Positions 59,858 through 64,000 of a DNA stretch of 64,000 nt are shown here, piece by piece (positions within the stretch are counted from its first letter, which is position 1; every line of letters begins with the position of its first letter). The translations under genes were made by a program, and so were the position numbers. The DNA comes from Pseudomonas entomophila L48 (lineage in GTDB: Bacteria; Pseudomonadota; Gammaproteobacteria; Pseudomonadales; Pseudomonadaceae), in NCBI RefSeq assembly GCF_000026105.1, contig NC_008027.1, forward strand, positions 4,856,501-4,920,500. The letters are read 5' to 3'. The notes beneath the pieces were generated by a model. That model saw only the letters and a list, made by a program, of their open reading frames with translations. It was not told the origin of the DNA and ran no database searches.

Positions 59858-60877
59858 TCAACCGTACAACAAGCGCTCCGCCAGCATCTGCGCCACCCGC
59901 GCCGGCGAGCGCTTTTCCGCCTGGGCATGGGCGAAAACATCGGTCAGCCGGGTCGGAATCTTCGCCAGGTGCGCGGTGATGGTGCCCAGGTCCTCGCCCC
60001 GGTGCTTGAGCACCACGTAGATCAACCCACCCGCGTTGATCACATAGTCGGGCGCGTACAGAATCCCCCGAGCTTCCAGCTGATCGGCCACCTGCAAGGT
60101 GGTCAGCTGGTTGTTGGCCGAGCCTGCCACTGCCGCGCAACGCAACTGCATCACGCTCTGGCCGGTGAGTACCGGCCCCACCCCGCATGGCGCGAAGATA
60201 TCGCACGGCGTGCTGATCAACGCATCGTTGACCACCGGATGAGCACCGAACTGCTCCACCGCCAGCCGCACCTTCCCAGGGTCCAGATCGCTGACCAACA
60301 GCTCGGCACCCGCCGCATGCAGTTGTTCGGCCAACGCATAGCCCACATTCCCCAGCCCCTGCACCGCCACCCGCAAGCCTTCCAGGTTGTCGCTGCCCAG
60401 GCGCGCCATGGAGGTTGCACGAATACCGGCGAACACGCCCATGGCCGCGTGGGGGGACGGGTCGCCTGCAGCCGTAGTGCTGGTCACATGGGGCGTGGTC
60501 TGGGCAATGCAGTCCATGTCGAGGGTCGAGGTGCCGCTGTCCACGGCGGTGATGAATCGGCCCTGGAGTGTGTCGACGAAGCGACCGAAGGCCTCGAACA
60601 GCGCCGCGCGGTTTTCCACATGCGGGTTGCGCACGATCACCGCCTTGCCGCCACCCATCGGTAGCCCCGCCAGGGCGGCCTTGTAGCTCATGCCCTGGGC
60701 CAGGCGGATGGCATCGGTCATGGCGCTTTCGTCATCGGCATAGGGCAGGTAGCGGCAACCGCCAATCGCCGGCCCCAACTGCTCGCTGTGGATCACCACC
60801 ACGGCCTTGAGGCCCGTGGGCGGGTCGATGAACAGGTGCAGCGACTGAGTACGGGTACTTTGCATGAGGGCGAACAT
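59858..60877 (-). CDS. Leucine/Glu/Phe/Val dehydrogenase family enzyme
   Basis: 339 residues. NAD-dependent oxidative deamination of a branched or aromatic amino acid, most like leucine dehydrogenase. Catalytic lysines Lys66 in SYKAALAGLP and Lys78 in GGGKAVIV; a glycine-rich IGGCRYLPY segment; nucleotide motif VQGLGNVGYALAEQL. ATG at 60877 has GGGAG eight bases upstream; the open frame further out has no ribosome site and overlaps the divergent gene. Confidence 0.9.
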   Translation of the reverse strand: MFALMQSTRTQSLHLFIDPPTGLKAVVVIHSEQLGPAIGGCRYLPYADDESAMTDAIRLAQGMSYKAALAGLPMGGGKAVIVRNPHVENRAALFEAFGRFVDTLQGRFITAVDSGTSTLDMDCIAQTTPHVTSTTAAGDPSPHAAMGVFAGIRATSMARLGSDNLEGLRVAVQGLGNVGYALAEQLHAAGAELLVSDLDPGKVRLAVEQFGAHPVVNDALISTPCDIFAPCGVGPVLTGQSVMQLRCAAVAGSANNQLTTLQVADQLEARGILYAPDYVINAGGLIYVVLKHRGEDLGTITAHLAKIPTRLTDVFAHAQAEKRSPARVAQMLAERLLYG

Positions 60878-61000
60878 CGACAGGCTCCCCCGTGAGGTGC
60901 TCCCTCCAGTATAGGCAGGCCGATACCGGCCGCGACGCGGTCGGACCACTGGACGAAAACCGGCGCCAGGGCTACAAGTTAAGCGTGATGGAGAGGTGCC

Positions 61001-61807
61001 ATGAACCCACGCCAAGCCTGCCTGGCCTGCCTGGAACGCGAGCCAGCCGCCCTGCTGGAAGCCGCCCTGTGGATCGCCGCCGAGCATGACCGGGCCGTCG
61101 AGCCCGCAGCCGGCCTTGCCCGCCTGCACGAGTTGCAGCGCGAGGTCAGCGCCAGCCTGCCGATGCTGCCGCTCAATGAGCTGGCCCAGCCACTGCTGCG
61201 CCAGCTGAATGCCCTGGGTTACCAGCAAGACGAATACCAACCGCTGCGCCCGCAGGCGGCCCTGATGGACAAGGTGCTGCAACGCCGCCGTGGCCAGCCG
61301 CTGCCCCTGGCCATCCTGGCCCTGGAGCTGGCGCGGTGCCTGTCGATACCGCTGGAGGGGGTCAACTTCCCCGGCCACTTCCTGCTGCGCGTACCCGGCG
61401 CCGATCACCTGCTCGACCCTTGTGGGGGCCGCCGCCTCTACCCCAACGACTGCCGCGACCTGCTGGCCCGCCAGTTCGGCCCGCAGGTCACGCTGACCGC
61501 CGAGCACCTGCGCAGCGCCTCGCCGATACAGATGCTGCAGCGCCTGTCACGCAACCTGCGCCAGCTGCACAGCAGCAACGATAACGACCTGGCCGCACTG
61601 ATCGATGCCGAGCGGGTCATGCAGCTGGGCCCGGTGCAGGTCGGCGACTACCTGGCCCGCGCCACCCTGTACCAACACCTGGATTGCCCCCAGGCCGAAC
61701 GCTTCGACCTGGAGCACGCCCTGCTGCTGACCGACGACCCGGTGCAGCGCCTCAAGCTTGGTGAACGGCTCGGCCAACTGCCCAGCGGCAAGCGCTCAAT
61801 CCATTAG
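61001..61807 (+). CDS. SirB1-type transglutaminase-like/TPR protein
   Basis: 268 residues. Central segment PLPLAILALELARCLSIPLE then GVNFPGHFLLRVPGADHLLD-PCGG has the Cys/His/Asp order of the transglutaminase-like SirB1 family, although the active-site Cys is placed in ARCLS. The C-terminal part (LARATLYQHLDCPQAERFDL) is a tetratricopeptide-like tail. Cytoplasmic, function unknown. It overlaps the end of the convergent MFS gene by 12 bp. Confidence 0.85.
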   Translation: MNPRQACLACLEREPAALLEAALWIAAEHDRAVEPAAGLARLHELQREVSASLPMLPLNELAQPLLRQLNALGYQQDEYQPLRPQAALMDKVLQRRRGQPLPLAILALELARCLSIPLEGVNFPGHFLLRVPGADHLLDPCGGRRLYPNDCRDLLARQFGPQVTLTAEHLRSASPIQMLQRLSRNLRQLHSSNDNDLAALIDAERVMQLGPVQVGDYLARATLYQHLDCPQAERFDLEHALLLTDDPVQRLKLGERLGQLPSGKRSIH

Positions 61808-63145
61808 TGCTTCACCCTTGGGCGCCACTTCACGCGGCCGTGGCGCCCGTACCTGGCTGACCAGCAGCGCCCCCAGCAACGCCGGAATGGCGCAGAAGAA
61901 GAAGATCTGCTCCACCGGCATGTGCAGGGTCAGCAGCAGGCTGCCGATCAGCGGCCCGAGGATCGAACCGAAACGCCCGACGCCCAGCGCCCAACCGGTG
62001 CCGGTGGCACGCACCTGGGCCGGGTAGAAGTTGCTGACGAAGGCATTGAGCGTCAGTTGCCCGCCGATGATGCAGAAGCCTGCGGCGAACACGCTGGGCA
62101 CCAGCCAGCGTGGGTCGTCGTGGTTCAGGCCGACCAGCACGCTGAACACCGCCGCCCCCAACAACACGCCGGCCAACAGGCGGGCCTTGTTCTTCATGCG
62201 GTCGGCGCACCAGGCCAGGCACACCGCGCCGAAGGTGCCGGCGAACAGGAACAGCGAAGTGACGAGGTTGGCCTGGTTCAGTGCCAGCCCGCTTTCCTGC
62301 AACAGCGACGGCAGCCAGCTGATCATGAAATACAGCAGGATCAGGCTGACGAAGAAAGTGCCCCACAGCAGCAAGGTTGGCCGGGCGAAACCGTCGCGGA
62401 ACAACGCCACCATGGTGAGCTTGCTGTCTGCGGGTTCATCGGTGGCGACTTGGGCCATTGGAACCTGCCAGCCTGGCAGCAAGCGGGCGACAATTCGTTG
62501 CAACCGAGCGTACGGCGGTGCATCGCGCAGCAAGCGTGGCAGCGACTCGGGCAGGTACAAAGCCAGGAAAGGGAACAACAGCAACGGCGCCACCCCGCCG
62601 GCGAGGAACACTGCCTGCCAGCCGTGCTGGTCGATGAAGCCCGCCGCGACGAAACCGCCCGCAGCGCCTCCCAGCGAAAAGCCGCAAGCGGCCAGGGTCA
62701 CCATCAATGTGCGTAGGCGCGGCGGCGCGTAGTCGGCCATCAACGCCATGGCACTGGGCATGGCGCCGCCCATACCGATACCGCAGAGGAATCGCGCCAG
62801 CATCAAGCTGTCGAGGGAAGTAGCGAACACCATCAGCACCGTCAGGCTGGCGTACAGCAGTATGCAGCACAGCAGCACCCGACGTACACCGAAGCGGTCA
62901 GCCAAGGGCGTCACCGCCAGCGAGCCGACCGTCAGGCCGAACAGGTTGGCGCTGAACACCGGCCCGAAGGCGGCCTTCTCCAGCCCCCAGTCCTGGGCCA
63001 GCGCGGGAATCACGTAGCCCAGCACCTGGGCATCATAACCATCGGTGACCAACAGCAGGATCAACAGCAGCAGCAGGCGCCACTGGTAGGGTGACACCGG
63101 GCGCGCGTCGAGCGCCGCGCGAAAGCTGGCTATCTGGTTGTGCAT
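61796..63145 (-). CDS. MFS aromatic-acid:H+ symporter family transporter
   Basis: 449 residues with 12 membrane helices. The AAHS/PcaK signature appears in helix 1 (LLVTDGYDAQVLGYVIPALA) and in loop 2-3 (LADRFGVRRVLLCCILLYAS), with RFLCGIGMGGAMPSAMALMA in helix 4. Probably imports an aromatic or similar carboxylate; substrate not deducible. ATG at 63145 (MHNQIASF) chosen because the frame upstream runs into a REP pair. Its neighbour maiA is in aromatic amino-acid catabolism, but a REP pair separates them, so co-transcription is doubtful. Confidence 0.88.
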   Translation of the reverse strand: MHNQIASFRAALDARPVSPYQWRLLLLLILLLVTDGYDAQVLGYVIPALAQDWGLEKAAFGPVFSANLFGLTVGSLAVTPLADRFGVRRVLLCCILLYASLTVLMVFATSLDSLMLARFLCGIGMGGAMPSAMALMADYAPPRLRTLMVTLAACGFSLGGAAGGFVAAGFIDQHGWQAVFLAGGVAPLLLFPFLALYLPESLPRLLRDAPPYARLQRIVARLLPGWQVPMAQVATDEPADSKLTMVALFRDGFARPTLLLWGTFFVSLILLYFMISWLPSLLQESGLALNQANLVTSLFLFAGTFGAVCLAWCADRMKNKARLLAGVLLGAAVFSVLVGLNHDDPRWLVPSVFAAGFCIIGGQLTLNAFVSNFYPAQVRATGTGWALGVGRFGSILGPLIGSLLLTLHMPVEQIFFFCAIPALLGALLVSQVRAPRPREVAPKGEALMD

Positions 63146-63194
63146 CGCAAGGTACCTGTCTTTTGTTGTTATGCCATAGGAACGCGATGGTATG

Positions 63195-63279
63195 TGTAGG
63201 AGCCGGCTTGCCGGCGAACCAGGCACCACGGTGCATGGCACCGGCTTTGCCGGTGTTCGCCGGCAAGCCGGCTCCTACA
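63195..63279. repeat. REP inverted pair (AGCCGGCTTGCCGGC type)
   Basis: TGTAGGAGCCGGCTTGCCGG with CGAAC, perfect reverse copy at 63255-63279; small inner hairpins GGTGCATGGCACC and CCGGCTTTGCCGG. Confidence 0.9.
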
Positions 63280-63335
63280 AGGTTGACGCGGCACCCTGTG
63301 AGAACGGGTTTCCAGCCAACACAATGAGTTGGTGT

Positions 63336-63965
63336 TCAGTTGGGGGTGTCGGGCTGCCTCGCCGGGTGGGCTTTCTGGAAGGCCGGGTGCTGCTCGGCCA
63401 AGGCGGCGACCCGGCGAATGCGCGGGTAGCCGGCAAGGTCGATGTTGAAGCGCTCGGCCGCATACAACTGCGGGATCAGGTAGACATCGGCCAGCCCCGG
63501 CGTGGCGCCGAAGCAGAAGCCGTCATCGCCGATCAGTTGCTCGATCGCCGCCAGCCCCTGGCTGATCCAGTGGCCGATCCACTGGTTGACCTGGGTTTCG
63601 TCATGCCCCAGCTGACGTAGCTGATTGAGCACGCTGACATTGTGCAGCGGATGAATATCGCAACCGATGATCGCCGCCACGCCGCGCACCTTGGCCCGGG
63701 CCTCGGCGGAGGTCGGCAGCAGTGCAGGCTGTGGATAAACCTCCTCCATGTACTCGATGATCGCCGGCGATTGCACCAGCAACTCGCCGTCGTCAGTGCG
63801 CAGGGCCGGCACCCGCCCTTGCGGGTTGAGTGCCAGGTATTGCTCGCCACGCTGCTCGCCCTTGAGCAGGTTCACCGGCTCGGCCTGGTAATCCAGGCCC
63901 TTGAGCGCCAGGGCGATGCGCACGCGGTACGACGAGGTGGAACGGTAGTAAGTGAACAGCTCCAT
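63336..63965 (-). CDS. maiA: Maleylacetoacetate isomerase (zeta-class GST)
   Basis: 209 residues. Glutathione-dependent isomerisation of maleylacetoacetate to fumarylacetoacetate in tyrosine/homogentisate breakdown. N-terminal thioredoxin fold with the zeta active-site motif SSYRVRIAL at residues 11-19 (usually SSCSWRVRIAL, here shortened), then NPQGRVPAL and QSPAIIEYMEE. C-terminal helical domain with CDIHPLHNVSVLNQLR, the typical zeta segment. The start lies 12 bases after the stop of the upstream gene. Confidence 0.93.
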   Translation of the reverse strand: MELFTYYRSTSSYRVRIALALKGLDYQAEPVNLLKGEQRGEQYLALNPQGRVPALRTDDGELLVQSPAIIEYMEEVYPQPALLPTSAEARAKVRGVAAIIGCDIHPLHNVSVLNQLRQLGHDETQVNQWIGHWISQGLAAIEQLIGDDGFCFGATPGLADVYLIPQLYAAERFNIDLAGYPRIRRVAALAEQHPAFQKAHPARQPDTPN

Positions 63966-63977
63966 CGCCCCGCCCCC

Positions 63978-64000
63978 TTATCTGGCCGCGACGACGGTGC
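63978..64000 (-). CDS. fahA: Last codons of an upstream gene, probably fumarylacetoacetase
   Basis: The minus strand reads TVVAAR then TAA just before maiA. In pseudomonads hmgA-fahA-maiA form one operon, so this is probably the fahA 3' end; too short to prove. Confidence 0.4.

Overview
This is a high-GC window from a Pseudomonas chromosome, most likely the P. putida group. The evidence is the pseudomonad alginate gene order (algE-G-X-L-I-J-F-A), DUF3509, DUF3077 and PsiE/YebG-type genes, and at least sixteen inverted pairs of the short palindromic repeats (taggagcggcttt..., taggagccagctt..., taggagccggctt...) typical of these genomes. Species assignment is inference.

Layout. (1) 1-9975: distal part of the alginate operon. 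It encodes the outer-membrane porin, periplasmic epimerase, lyase and acetyltransferases, the MBOAT protein, and the bifunctional GDP-mannose precursor enzyme. A REP pair sits between algL and algI. (2) 10151-11924: a small membrane protein, then two AT-richer, distantly related orphan genes that share a 19-bp upstream repeat. (3) 12134-25083: an SDR, an EmrAB-type tripartite efflux operon with a LysR regulator and a duplicated 15-bp palindrome, a universal stress protein, and an AaeXAB-like aromatic-acid efflux operon with its own outer-membrane lipoprotein and divergent LysR. (4) 25306-28516: a 2-ketoacid reductase (GhrB type), an EamA exporter and an AraC regulator. (5) 28631-39226: two iron-uptake cell-surface-signalling systems back to back. 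One is DUF3649-PepSY-DUF3325-fecI-fecR-receptor on the minus strand; the other is fecI-fecR-fecA (ferric citrate) on the plus strand.

(6) 39227-57577 is the accessory core. An orphan type VI secretion island, hcp-vgrG-rhs, reads leftwards. Behind the 3' end of rhs lies about 8.6 kb of AT-richer DNA with some fourteen small minus-strand genes that look like immunity genes. They include a SUKH/SMI1-like gene, a DUF4265 gene, a DUF1963-like gene, an Imm33-like gene and five copies of one unnamed family. Broken pieces of rhs, stranded toxin C-termini and palindromic MITE-like elements ending in GGGGACAGATTTATTTTC-type sequence are mixed in. All five members of the unnamed family keep a GTG start inside the stop region of a vanished toxin gene. 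The island reads as a record of successive Rhs toxin replacements in which immunity genes were kept. A DUF3077 gene and a small gene preceded by a strongly base-paired leader mark its left edge.

(7) 58071-64000: housekeeping and stress genes. These are an HPF-like ribosome-associated protein, DUF3509, PsiE, yebG with a perfect LexA box, a leucine-type amino-acid dehydrogenase, a SirB1-type protein, an aromatic-acid symporter, maleylacetoacetate isomerase, and the last codons of a gene that is probably fahA.

No tRNA, rRNA, CRISPR array, prophage or intact transposase was seen.
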